Below, piece by piece: positions 20,298 through 31,700 of a DNA stretch of 64,000 bases. Both the position numbers and the translations under genes were made by a program. The notes beneath the pieces were generated by a model. That model did no database searches. It saw nothing but the letters and a program-made list of their open reading frames with translations, and was not told where the DNA came from. Numbering within the stretch: the stretch's first letter is position 1; each line of letters starts with the position of its first letter. The DNA is from Anseranas semipalmata (taxonomy: Eukaryota; Chordata; Aves; Anseriformes; Anseranatidae), in NCBI GenBank assembly GCA_013399115.1, contig VXAA01002208.1, positions 658,981 to 722,980 of the forward strand, written 5' to 3'.

Positions 20298-23200
20298 AGG
20301 AGGACCCGGGGGCGCAGCGCGGTGCCAGCCCCGTGCTCACGGCTCCCCCGGCGCTGCCGGTGCCGGCCCCGCACCGCGCCCCGGTGCCGAGAGGCGGCGG
20401 CTCGGGGAAGGGAGGAGCGGGGGAGGCCGGGGAGGAGGCTGAATGCAGATGAGCAGCCGCAGGAATCCGCCCTCGCTGCCCATTTCGGGGAGCAGCCGAA
20501 GGCACGGGGAGAGAGGAGGGAACGAGGGTGGAGGAAAGATGGAGAGGCTGCGGGAATGCTGAAGGTAAAGGAGCCGGGAGCCAGCAATAGCCCCAGGGAA
20601 CCCAGGCAGAGTATCTAGGGCAGGGGATAGGGTTTCGTTTCCTCCGGAGAGCAGGAGTGAATGCAGCCTGGCCCGCCAGGGATGGGTTTTGGGAGCAAAT
20701 GGCCTCTCCAACACCGAGCTGCCGGATGGCAGAGGAGGGAATGCATCCCAGGGCCGTGGTGTCCCCCCTCTCTTCTGTGCTGTTGTCATGAGCCTTCTAA
20801 GAATTTCCTCTATTTTCCATCACTGCCTCTTGGTTAATCATGCAGAAACACCACAAGGACTCCAAAAGCTTTTGGGTCAGGTACACAGACCTCCTAAGCC
20901 CTGTGTCTTTAGAGAAGAAGGCTGAAAAAGCATCACTTCCTCATTGGGGCACTGGATTTCCCCTTCCTTTATTTTTCCTAACCAAAAACTGAATCAGCTC
21001 AACCAAAAGGCACTGATCCACCAAAACCTCAATTAACACTGACATCTAGCAAATCCAAGCACAAGGCTGGTTTGCTGCACCCGACGCTGGGGTACCCCAA
21101 CCCCAACCCATGCTCAGAGCCTCCTGGAACAGCAAATCCCTGCAGCATCTTGCAGGGAGGCAAACCTCGTGCCAGCATTGCACCACACTCCCTAAGCCCC
21201 AGGGAATTATCATCACACCCTGGAACAGCAAAGAAATAAAATCACACCTGCTGCCAAGGGCAGAGCAGAGGGGTGTTACAGAGCTGCTGGGCTTTCACTT
21301 ATATTACAGCAGCCCATGTTATGAAAGATCATTTCTAGAGCCACAGGCACTAACATAATAAAGAAAAACAACATCTGAAGCCCCAGCAAGCTGAGGGCCT
21401 GGCTTCAGGAGGCGAGTTCAGCAATTCGTATTGATACGCAGCTGGTTTTTCATCACTGACTCATTAGCGAGGGAAGCCCAGGGCCAAGGAGAGCACCCGG
21501 GTGGTGCCAAGCCAAGGGGCAAGCACCCAAAGATGGTGCCAGATCCGACAATGCACTGGGGGATGCTGCTGGGTCTGCTCCTTCCCGATGCCTTCATTAC
21601 TGCAGGGAACAGAGAGCGGGTTTGTCACATCCGCAATGTCACCGCGAGGGACAGTGGCAGCATGGTGACAAGCCGTACTGAGCATGCCAGGCTGCCGTTC
21701 GACGGGGCCAAGGATGAGCTGTGGTGCAGCTGCTGTTGCACAAGTGCAGGACGGGACAGAACGGGTTCTGTGGCAATGGTGGAGGAGGAGGTGGTGGGGC
21801 TTAAGCTCGCGTCCAGGACCAGCATCAGTCAACAGGATCCCACCGCAGCCAGGGGCGAGCGTGCCGGCATGCACGGGCAGAGTCCTGTGCTGCAGCTGGG
21901 ACCAGAGGCCACGTCTGTGTGGGAGAGGAGAACAAGCAGTGGGCTGGAAAAAGATATAGGAAAAGCTAAATTTGGGCTTTGGGGGAAAGTTTCTAACCCA
22001 TGAAAAGCATTTCGTTTTAAGCTGCAGCAAAGGTGGGAGCTGTGCCCAGAGCGGTGTTCCAAGGGGAGCAGCAGCCATAGGGAGGGTCTGTGGTTGAGGA
22101 GCACCGAAGAGACCATTTCCCCTTTACATCTTATTTTCCACCACTTGCAGGCTAAGCCATGCAACCCTGCCGACCCTAGCAAGATTTTAGTGATGAAAGC
22201 AAAAGCTGACTTGCCCCCCCCCGCCGTGGAAACAAACACCTCCAATTTTGCAGGAAAAACACAGCAAAGACTCACAAATCCTCCGGCGCACAGCAGGGCG
22301 GCCGGCAGGGATCAGCGTAATCCCTGGCCACGGCGGAGCGAGCTGCCGGCTGCCGCCAGCCCCATGCAGCACCGATGCCAGCGCAGGGTCCCACAAGCAC
22401 ACGGGACAAAGCCTCCTTTAGCCACCAAATGGGCCGTTTCCAGCCCCAAACCTGTGAGCTGATGGCAAAAGCTGCAACATGTGCACCTCAGGGATGCATC
22501 TCCATCCCTACAGCCACCCATCCTACACACCCTCCTCCTCCTCCTCCTGTATTGCTCTGAGGGAGGAAGGAGCACAGGGCAAGTCCTGGCACCAGTGCAG
22601 CACCATGATGTCCCAGCCACAGCAGCCCCTCGCTGCAGGCACACGCCCCAGCACCGCAGCTTGGCTTTCCCTGCAGACATTCCCTTTTTTAATACCTGGC
22701 TTTGGATGGGGTTTCCCCCCTGCTCCCAGGCTGAACACATTTGGGTAATTAGTTTAATGAGGGATTAATTACCACCGTCCCCTCCCCGGCAGGCAGTATT
22801 AAGCACCATCCTCTTTTCCTTTTGGGGTCCAGCACATCCACACGGGTCCTCAAGGGGGAGAAACATGCGGGTTTAGCACCTCACCCCCAAACCTCACCCT
22901 GAACCCCAACCCCGAGAGAGGAGCTCCATCTGCAGGCAATGCCCAGCCTTGCCTCGGGGACCCCCAAAAGGTTCTCCGTGCCTCCGACCTCGGGCCCTGG
23001 CACAGGGCTGCTTGGGGAGTGGGGCTGCCGCGCATCCTCTGGGCACCCCAAATCCGCCACCCGCAGGGCTCAGGGCTGCAGGGTGAAGAAACCGCCGAGC
23101 AGCATCTTGAAAAGCCTCAGGGCAGGCACCAGAGGGAGTTGCAGCTCCACCGTATGCCTGTGCTGATGGGCATTTCACCAAAATATTGATACAGGCGGCT

Positions 23201-26200
23201 CCAAAAAGGCGAGCGAGGCCCTGGCTCCTTGCCCTGAGCATCCCCAGGGCCGCTCCCCAGCTCCCTTCATCCCGGGGGACGCTTGTGTCCCTTTGGTGCT
23301 GCAGGGCTGGGAAGGGCCTGGCCAATGCTGGATCCGGCTGTGGCCATTCGGTCACCCACGTGCTCCCAGCCCTGCCGGGACGTGGCGAGGCCATGCTTCT
23401 AACTTAAATAAATATCCTCCTCACCGCTGTTTCTGGGAAGCCTGGCCGTTTGCAGACAGGGCCGGGGCACAAACGGCTGCTCCAGGCGATGGAAAATTCC
23501 CGTTAGTGCTCGGCCACTCTGGGAAAGAAGAAACCAGGTGCCAGCACCGCATGGTGCATGCCCACCGTGAACACGGGAGCACGCAGACAAGCGGAGGGCA
23601 GCGCTCCGGCCCCTGCCCCTCCTCGGCACCCAGCCGTGCCGGGGGCACCCTGTGGGTGGAGCTCGATGGCCTCCTCCAGGATTCACCCTCTGGGTGCGGA
23701 GGTTTCGGCTCAGCTCCTCTGCCGGCTGCAAGCTCTCGGCTCCGGCAGCGGGACGATGGCAAGCGTGAGAAGCCAACAACGCAGGGACAAACCCAGGGTG
23801 TAAATCACCAAAACCCATCCCTGCCCACGCGCACCCCAAATCGCTCCTGGGGACTTGCTGTGTATTCACCGCCGGCCCTTTCGGCCACCACCGCTGGAAT
23901 GTCCTGATACCATACCCAGACCATGTTTTCGGTTTTATATATCAGCTGTGAATAAAGCCGTTGTCATCCACCCCCTGCTCCATCCCAGCTTAATTTCAAA
24001 AGCCTGGCTGGAGGTGTCAACTAATCACAGACTTCCTCCACTTAGCAGCTCAGGGCGCAGGTAATCATTAGTTTGTGTGCCTCTGCTCTTGCCCCGACCG
24101 AAACTGTTTGCCCCCACCCCTCGGTCCCTGGCGTCACTGCCTGGCAAGGTGTTACCCAACGTGGGGCTCGGTGCAGGATCCGTCCCGCTCCACGAAGCCG
24201 AGCCGCCCACCCCGCAGCTCTGCGCGGGCGCTGCTCTCTTGCACCCCACCCCAAAGGAGGGAAATCGGGGTCCCCCCATGCGAGGAGGACACCGGCCATC
24301 GCTCCAGCCCCATTTGCCGGCCGGAGATTTGGGGCGACGCAGCGGGGAGGTGGCCGCTTATCACCAGCACCGTGTTTGTTTATTCGCAGCCCTTTGACTC
24401 ACGCCTTCTGTCAGCGCCTCGCCGGCCGCGGTGCAGACTGGGGAGACGCTCCTGCGATGCTACGCTGCGCCTTCGGTCCGCAAAAATTAAATAGAGTTTT
24501 CATATAAACACAGTGCTGCCCAGCGTTGCTCCGCCATGCCCTCCCGGTCCCCGAGCCACCAGGACGGCCACGCACGTGTCCCCGCGGATGAGCGCTGAGC
24601 CCCACGGGCAGGTACCCGGCAGCAGCCACCCACATGAAACTTTTACCGCTCCGCGCATGCAGAGGTTCTCCGGGCTGCGTCCTCTGCCCTGTCTAGGAAC
24701 GAGGGACATTTCCAGCCTGCTGGCACGGCGGGGGCATGGGGAGGGACATGGGGCAGGACGGGCCCTGCAGGACGGAGCCCCGAGGGGTGGATGGAGCCCT
24801 GCACCTGCTGTGAGGCTTTCCCGAGTCCAGCACGGCACAGCACGGCCACACCGATTGCACAGGCAGCTCAGTGCCATTCTGCAAGGTTATTTTTCAAGGC
24901 CAGGCTTGCTTGTTAGCTCCATTGACCGGAAGGGACATGGGTTAGGAGGGCAGGGTACGGCCTGGCACCAAAACCCCGTTGCCTTTTCCTCCAGGAAAAT
25001 CCAGACTTGTCTGGCTGGGTCGTTGTGTTTGCCCAGTCTTAAGAAAACAGAGATAAGCCGAGCCCCGACCAGAACCTCTGCTTTGACTCCACCGTGGCTC
25101 TTGGTAGGATCATGAGATGTTGAACAGGACCTTTGTGGAAACCAGAAACTCCTGCAAGACAAAAAGCTCCCTGCTCGTTAAAAAGACACCCCAAAACCTG
25201 CCTGCTCCTTACAAAGCAGCCCACACACAGCATCTATCCACCAGGCAAGGGGCTGCACGACGCTGTCCCCATGCCCAGGATGGGCACTGCCCTCCGCCGG
25301 GTGCAGGACCGCGCTCAGCCGGAGATGGGCCCGTCGGGTCGGTGCCACCCCGGGCGCACAAGGCCACCTGGTGCCACACGGGCAGAGGGGAAGCCAGGGC
25401 ACGCGTGGCCGTGATGTAACCTGCCCCGGAGGCCGTCCCTGGAAGGGAGCAAGCCGCCCGGCTGGGGTGGAAAGCCAAGGCGCTGTGTCACTCCTTCGGG
25501 CTGGAAGTTTGGTTGGGAGCCAAAGGGCTGCCCAAATCGCGCTGGACTCCAAGAATGTGTCCCAATCTTGGCAGGTCTCGCACGCTGGTAACCTACTTCC
25601 CTGCTTTCAGCCACCGCAGGAAGGCGATGGTCAAGGCAACGGGGTTGGGGAAAGGGTCTGCTGTCAGCAGACAGCTGGGGACGGGCTCTGGCCATGTCCT
25701 CCTGTCTCCCCGATAGCCCTGGGGATGCATCCAGCCAATACCCAGCACATCCTCCCTGCCCGCTCCCATCTCTTGCCCACCCTAGGCAAGAGGGAGCAGG
25801 GGCTGAGCTGCCCCGAGCCCACCGCCCCAGGGAACAGCCCACCTTTTTGGGCAGGGGCAGCCCACTGGAGCCCCGCTGCGGGTGCCACCACACCGAGAGC
25901 AGGCTGTGTTTAACGCGAGCGCTCAGATGCACCTTGCCAGCCACAGGGATAACTCACGCACCACCTGGCAGCTATTTCATCAGCACGGCCAGACCCATAA
26001 AACCAGTTAGCTTGGAAAAACAGGGACTCTTCTAATGACAGCTTTGGAGCAATGGTGCTCCGGGTCCCAGTCCACTGCGGGAACATCTGGCAGAGCCCGC
26101 AGAAGTCAGCCCCGGCTGCAGCCCCAGCCCTGCTGGGAGCACAGGGTGAAGCAGAAGTCCCCCAGGCACAGCAAGCTGGCATTTTGCAGGCTCCTGGGAA

Positions 26201-28210
26201 GATGCAAACACCACAAAAGCTGCTAAATTCTGCAAGGGGGTTTGCAAAGCTGCAAAGTCTCCCTAGCCCCACTTCTCTGGGTTTTCCTCTGTCCCCTAGA
26301 GCTGTTCCAGGAACAGGCAAGGTGCTGCTCATTAATCCCAGTCCAAGGAAGTGCGAGCCACCCTGACATCGCCAATTGATTTTATTACTGGCTTTGGCCA
26401 GGCCTGGCTGGGATCGGGGTCAGCTGCAGCCGCCGTGCCCGAGCGCTTGCCTGCAGGAGGGCAAAGTGGGGCAAAGCGAAAGAGGGAGGAGACCCGGGGA
26501 AAAAAAAAGGGCCTAGAATAGAAACCAGGTTACAGCTAAAGTGTGGGTGGCGGGAGCTGTCACAGCAGGTAGAGCTGGCTGCCGCGCCAGCCCAAGGGAC
26601 CGGGACCGCCGAGCCATCTTCACCGGCACGGCTGGCACCTGCCCGTGCCAAAGCGATGCTGCGGGAGCGTGATGATACACCAGGCTCGCAGGGGAACCAG
26701 CCCCTGAACGTTGAGAGTCCTCGGGCTGGAAGGTGCAGGGGGAGAGGGGCCGCAGGGACAAGCCTAGGTGCAAAATGGGCAGAAGCTCAGCCCTAAATCA
26801 AGCCCTCCAAGGGCTCTTAGCCCATCAGCTGTCAGGGTATGGGACTGCCGTGCCCAAGAGCTGCTGCTGCCCCAGCAGAGCCTCACCGCAGCCCCGGGGC
26901 AGCTGGATGGAAACTCGGTGGAAACACAGAATCAAATGGCAGCTCTGCAGAAAAAAAGCAGTTTTTTTTTTCCCTCCTTTCTTCCTGAATGGGAAAAAGA
27001 ACAATCAACAATGAGCCAAGCCTGGTGCAACGCAGATAAGCCTGACCTCCCGTGGCGTGGCGGTGGGACGAGCGTCACCAGGTGTCTGGCACAGCCAGAG
27101 GCTTCCCCGAAGCACACCGTGGACTCACGAGGTGCCACCAGCAGCGCCAGCCCAAGGAGCCCGCAGGCGGCCGGAGCTGCCCCGCGCACTGCACCCGCCA
27201 GCAAGCGCAGGAGCTGGCCCGTGGTCACGTCCCCACTGGGCTGCGGCCAGCTGGAGCTGGGCATGGTCATGGCATGGAGCTGATAGTGGGATTTGCAGAT
27301 AAAGGTAGGAGGCAGTTCTGGGAATAGTCCCACTGCCTGGCACAAGCCCTATTCCTGAGCAGGATGTCGCCTTCCGGCACAGCGCAGGTGATGCCCTTGG
27401 GAACCAGGGTGGTTTGCTGGGAGAGCTGTGACTAAGGCTTGCGTTCTGTTGGAAAAAGGGGTGAAACTGATCACTCCAGAGATGATGGAAAGTCCCCTTT
27501 GAACGCCTGGGATTCAGCCTGCATATGGACCGATAGATTTCCCGAGCCCATGGACTACTCTGGAGAAAACAAGTGTGTCACCCAGGATTTATCTGCCAGT
27601 ATCAGGCTGGGAGAAAACTGCCCACAAAAAAAACAGAAGGTTGAATGGTGTGCATCACATCAAAAAACATCCCCATGACCTCTATCTCCCAAATACCAGG
27701 CCTCCCTTTCCCGTAGTGAGAAGTCCAACAGTCCAAGAAATTACCTTTCCAGAAAACACGTCCACAGTACCATTGTGAGTGGTTTTAACTGTCCGTCCAT
27801 GGTGCGTTGTAGCATCAGGCCCTTTTCCATCAGTCCCTTGGAAGTGCTCTGCCCACGGCATGGCCAGCCAGGGCAGGTGGGGAGGCTAGCTGACGGGAGA
27901 TGCAACGCGCCGCTGGCTTCCCCCTCTTCTGTCCATGCTGCTGCTTTCCTGATAATTTAGGGGAAGAAATGGCATAAAAAGGTGCTTTTGTTCAGCCACC
28001 AGACCGCTGGTGCCCAGATGCTGCCCACAGGGCTGGGGCAGTGCTAGGCACCACCTGCCCCTGGGATGGTGGGACTGGGGGTGCACAGCCCCCTCCGGCA
28101 CCTGTCCCGTGTCACCTCCTCCAGCCCTCAGTGTCCACAGGGTGCCCGGGACAGGCAGGAGAATCCAGCCCCCCCCAAGGGGCTGCATGCAGGCAGGACC
28201 TGCTCACCCC

Positions 28211-28211
28211 N
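28211..28211. other. Single ambiguous base
   Basis: One N in the intergenic interval between FADS6 and USH1G, in a C-rich context. Confidence 0.95.
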
Positions 28212-28750
28212 GAGCTTGGGGACACCGTCCCTGGCCGTGGCACTGGTGCTGCCCGGGGAGAGGCGGTTTGAGCACGTCGCATTCCTGCCCCTGGAGCCGA
28301 GCGCAGCCCCGGGCCGGGTGAGTAATGCCCTGGGCTGGCTGCCTCGAATACCAGGGGCTGAGCTATCGCCGCGTGCCGGTGGGCAAGGAGGAGGTGACCG
28401 CTGGCAGATCATGCTGCAGCATCACACGGCTGCCCCGTGCGGGTGTCTGGCTGGGAGCCTTCACCTGCCGCTGCGAGCGGGGCTGAGCCACTCAGCGCCA
28501 CGTCCCAGCGCCGTGCTCTGCTCTTCTACGCCATCTCCCACCCACTTGCTTGAGGCAGAGCCCCCTGCCACTGGCCAGGACCCTGCTGTCCTCCACCCCA
28601 GCCACGCCCAGACATAGCACGTGGACACCACCACTTCTCCAACCCTCTCCAGGCCAGCTTTTGCCTCTCTATGGGTGCTGCAAAGCCCCTCTTTGCATCT
28701 CTGGAAAGCCCGTGCTTCCCCCTGGGTACCACTCTGGGGTGCGACTGAAC

Positions 28751-28790
28751 CCCCTAGGGTTTCCTAGGGGAAACCTGCTTTCCTAGGGGA
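28751..28790. repeat. Overlapping CCTAGG inverted repeats
   Basis: CCCCTAGG at 28751-28758 pairs perfectly with CCTAGGGG at 28763-28770 across a four-base loop. The overlapping arms GGTTTCC at 28758-28764 and GGAAACC at 28769-28775 form a second palindrome. A third TCCTAGGGGA copy lies at 28781-28790. No function is apparent. Confidence 0.8.
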
Positions 28791-31700
28791 TACCCAGCAC
28801 AAGGAGGGGGGGCCGGGCTGCACCCCTTCCTGCAGGCACTGTCCGGGAGCGGGAGCAGGGCTCCGGTCACAAACAAGCCGGCGCTGCTGCCGGCAGCCTG
28901 CCCGCATGGGCTTGTATAACCTCTTACGTCAGGCAGCGCCGGGCTGCGGCTGGGCCAGCTCCTGCTTCCCTCCCTGCCTGCGCTGGCACCACAGCAGCTC
29001 CCGGGGCCCAAAGCTCAGGGTCCTGCACCCCAGGGATCCCTGGGCCCACCGGGTGGCTGCGGGGACACCTGGTCCCTGCTGGGACAGGAGGATGCTCGTC
29101 CTTCACCTGGGGACCCACTGGGAACAGCCCAGCTTCACACACAGCAGCCATCCCTGTTGTCTTCTCCTGAAAGCCACAGGCAGGCTTAGGGCAGGGGGCA
29201 GGATGCGGCCAGGGCTGCTCCCCAGCGGGCAGCGCAGACGAGCCCGGCACAGCCCAGCGGGTGCCCAGAAAGCCGCCGCCACTCCAGCAGCCCCTGGCAT
29301 GCCTCCCAAACCCGCCCAGTCGGGTTTCGGGGTGCTGGAGGCTGACTGGGGTGCTGGGGCAGCAGGGCGAAGGCATTCCCTGGGGCCGGAGCGGCGAGGA
29401 CACCGTACCAAGAACAGCACACGTCCACTCACCTCCCCTTCCCGGCTGCAAGAAGCAGGGAAAAGAATAAGAACAGAGAGATTTCACCCGGAGGTGCAAC
29501 CAGCAGCCAGCTCACTGCGTCCTCGAGGGATGCGCAGGGTGCAAGAAATGCACAGTCAGGGTCTGTGCGTGTGTTAGCATGAGTGGCCGAGCCCGTGCAT
29601 CGCTGCTGGGCACCCACCGATGTCCCCTGAGGCTTTTGGGCATCGTTCGTGGGTTGCAAAGTGCTGCAGGGTTTGCTTGAGCACCCGGCTCCCTTACATA
29701 AGAGAGCGGGAGCGCAGTGGGGATCAGCCCTGGTTTGTAGGTCAGAAAATGGAGGTGCGGGGCAGTTAAGGGATTGGGCTGGCTCAGCCGATGAGTCAGT
29801 GGCAAAGGAGGGACCGGCGCGGCGGAGGCTTTATTAGCAGGTGAGGGGTGGAGCAAGGCTCCGGAGGCAGGCGAAGGCATCGCCGAGGCACAGCATCAGC
29901 CGAGCGGGGTCTCGCCATCCCGCCCGGTGTCCCCAGCTCCCCAAGTCCCTGACCCGCCGGCCATGCGGCCCCATTGCTCCCCACACCTCTCCTGACGGCA
30001 TCCGAGCCGCCCGCTCCGCGCCGCAGCCCCGCACCTCAACGCTTGGCCACGGCAGTGCCAGGACGCCGGTGATGGAGCAAGGTCAGTGAAACAGGTTTCT
30101 CCTCCTCGGTGCCTCGATCACGGCGCTTTGATTCGCCCTTCCCTGCGCAGGCTGGAGAGCTGCGGACTTGTTGACAGCAGCTCTCGTTAGCTCGGTTATT
30201 GAGCCGGGATGGGGCTGGAGGTTCTGAACGTAGCAGCTCGGACAGCGAGCGGCCGCCTCATGCATCTCCCCTTCCGTCCCCACGCGGGTGGCTTTGCTGC
30301 AGCTCTTTCCCAAATTTGCAAACCCTTTTTGCTCTTGGAGACCCCCACGCTGGGGAGGTGTGCTCTGAAACCCTAAGCACTGCGATACGGGGCTGTGGTG
30401 GCTGAAATAAGGGGTGTTCACAGGGCTGCTGGCGAGCTCCATGGTGCCAGGGGGCCCATGGGGGTTTGGGTAGCGCAGCCCGGGCTGACCCCGCTGCCAT
30501 GGTCTGTGGCTGCCCTGGGTGCCAGCTCGTGGCCACGCTTGCCCGAGCGGTTGGTGCCAAGCCCAGGGGTTGCTTGTGGCTGCGAGAAGGGCCAGGCTGG
30601 GGGTTATCACAGAAGGGGTGAAAGCAGTGCCTGGGCCAGGGGTCAGGACCCTTTCTCCACTCTGTTTAGGCTTTTTGCCGTCTCTTTGGAGTGCCTACGC
30701 TCTCCTCTGCATTTCTCACCCCTGTGCCTGACACAGCTGTGCACCAGGGATGGGGATGCACGGAGGTTGGCCGTCCCATCAGCGAGTGCGTTCCCAAAAC
30801 GCAGCCAGAGCCACCCAGGGCAGCATCGCCACGGCCGCAGCAGGGTTTTGCTGAAATGCGGCCAAGCAAGACAATGCGAGGGAAACAAAGGGATGTCGTA
30901 CCCAGCCAGATGCGTCCCCACGCCTCCTGCGAGGGTAGGGACCGGCCTCGGGTGAGAGCAGCGCCGCGCTCAGCCCCACACTGCTATGGGGGGACCAGCC
31001 TGGGCTCCAGGACAGCCGGGGGCAACCCGCAGGAAATCTCCCCAGCACCGGGGCTTGAATGCTCGTGCAGAACTTACTGCGTGGGTGCGCATGGACGCTG
31101 GGCTGGGGGTCCCCTTGGAGCCCCGTGCTCAGTGCTCCAGCCCGGTGCAGTCCCGTGGTGGGGTCGGGTGACCCTCCTGTCACCCCTCTGCACCACAAGT
31201 GTCCCCTCCAGCCAGCGCTGCTCCTGGCCCCGCAGGGACCTGCTCTGCCTGCTGGCGTCAGGCAATGCTTGCAAGTTGGAGCTTGGTGTGCTGTGGTGGG
31301 AGAAAACATTGTTGTCAAAGCGTGCCCGTATAGGTTAAAGCTGTCCCATGGCCCGCCCAGAGCCTTCGCCCCCGGTGCCCTCCCCGTCCCGCTGCTGCCA
31401 GGGCCATCGAGGAGCGGGTGTCAGCAATGGCCCAGGGCTTCTGCCCCTAGCACCTCTGGGAGCGGGTGGCTGGTGTGGGACATGCACCGTCACCGGGGGC
31501 TCTCAGGATGCTGGGTGCGCTCCCCCTGGGGCTGCACAGCGCCAAAAGAAGCCAGGGATCAGCCCTGGCATGTGCCCGAACTTGAATCGCGTTTATCCCC
31601 AGCAGCACCGCCGGTGCTCGGCAGGAGGAACCCAGAGCAATGCCATGTACCTGACCGCAGCCACATCCCCGCCCCAGCCAAAGCCCCCCCATCTATGAGC

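Larger units (their letters stand above)
19922..20500 (-). promoter_or_regulatory. FADS6: CpG-rich FADS6 5' region
   Basis: High-CpG sequence upstream of the FADS6 start, densest at about 20300-20430, probably holding the promoter and 5' untranslated region. A pyrimidine-rich tract ending in a good minus-strand acceptor (CT on the plus strand at 20214-20215) suggests a spliced 5' leader. An A/T-rich low-complexity insert at 20251-20297 would sit in that leader intron. Confidence 0.5.

Noticed and set aside
21431..22003. 190-codon frame with a fragment resembling an Ig-domain F strand (VTARDSGS)
   Set aside because: The resemblance is limited to a few residues, with no paired cysteines in the right places and no flanking splice pattern. 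CD300-type genes occur elsewhere on human 17q25, but nothing here supports one.
30062..30082. ATGGAGCAAG followed by a GTCAGT donor at the end of a CpG-rich patch, as a possible first coding exon
   Set aside because: Only four codons, no downstream exon recognised, and no homology to test; too weak to list as a gene.
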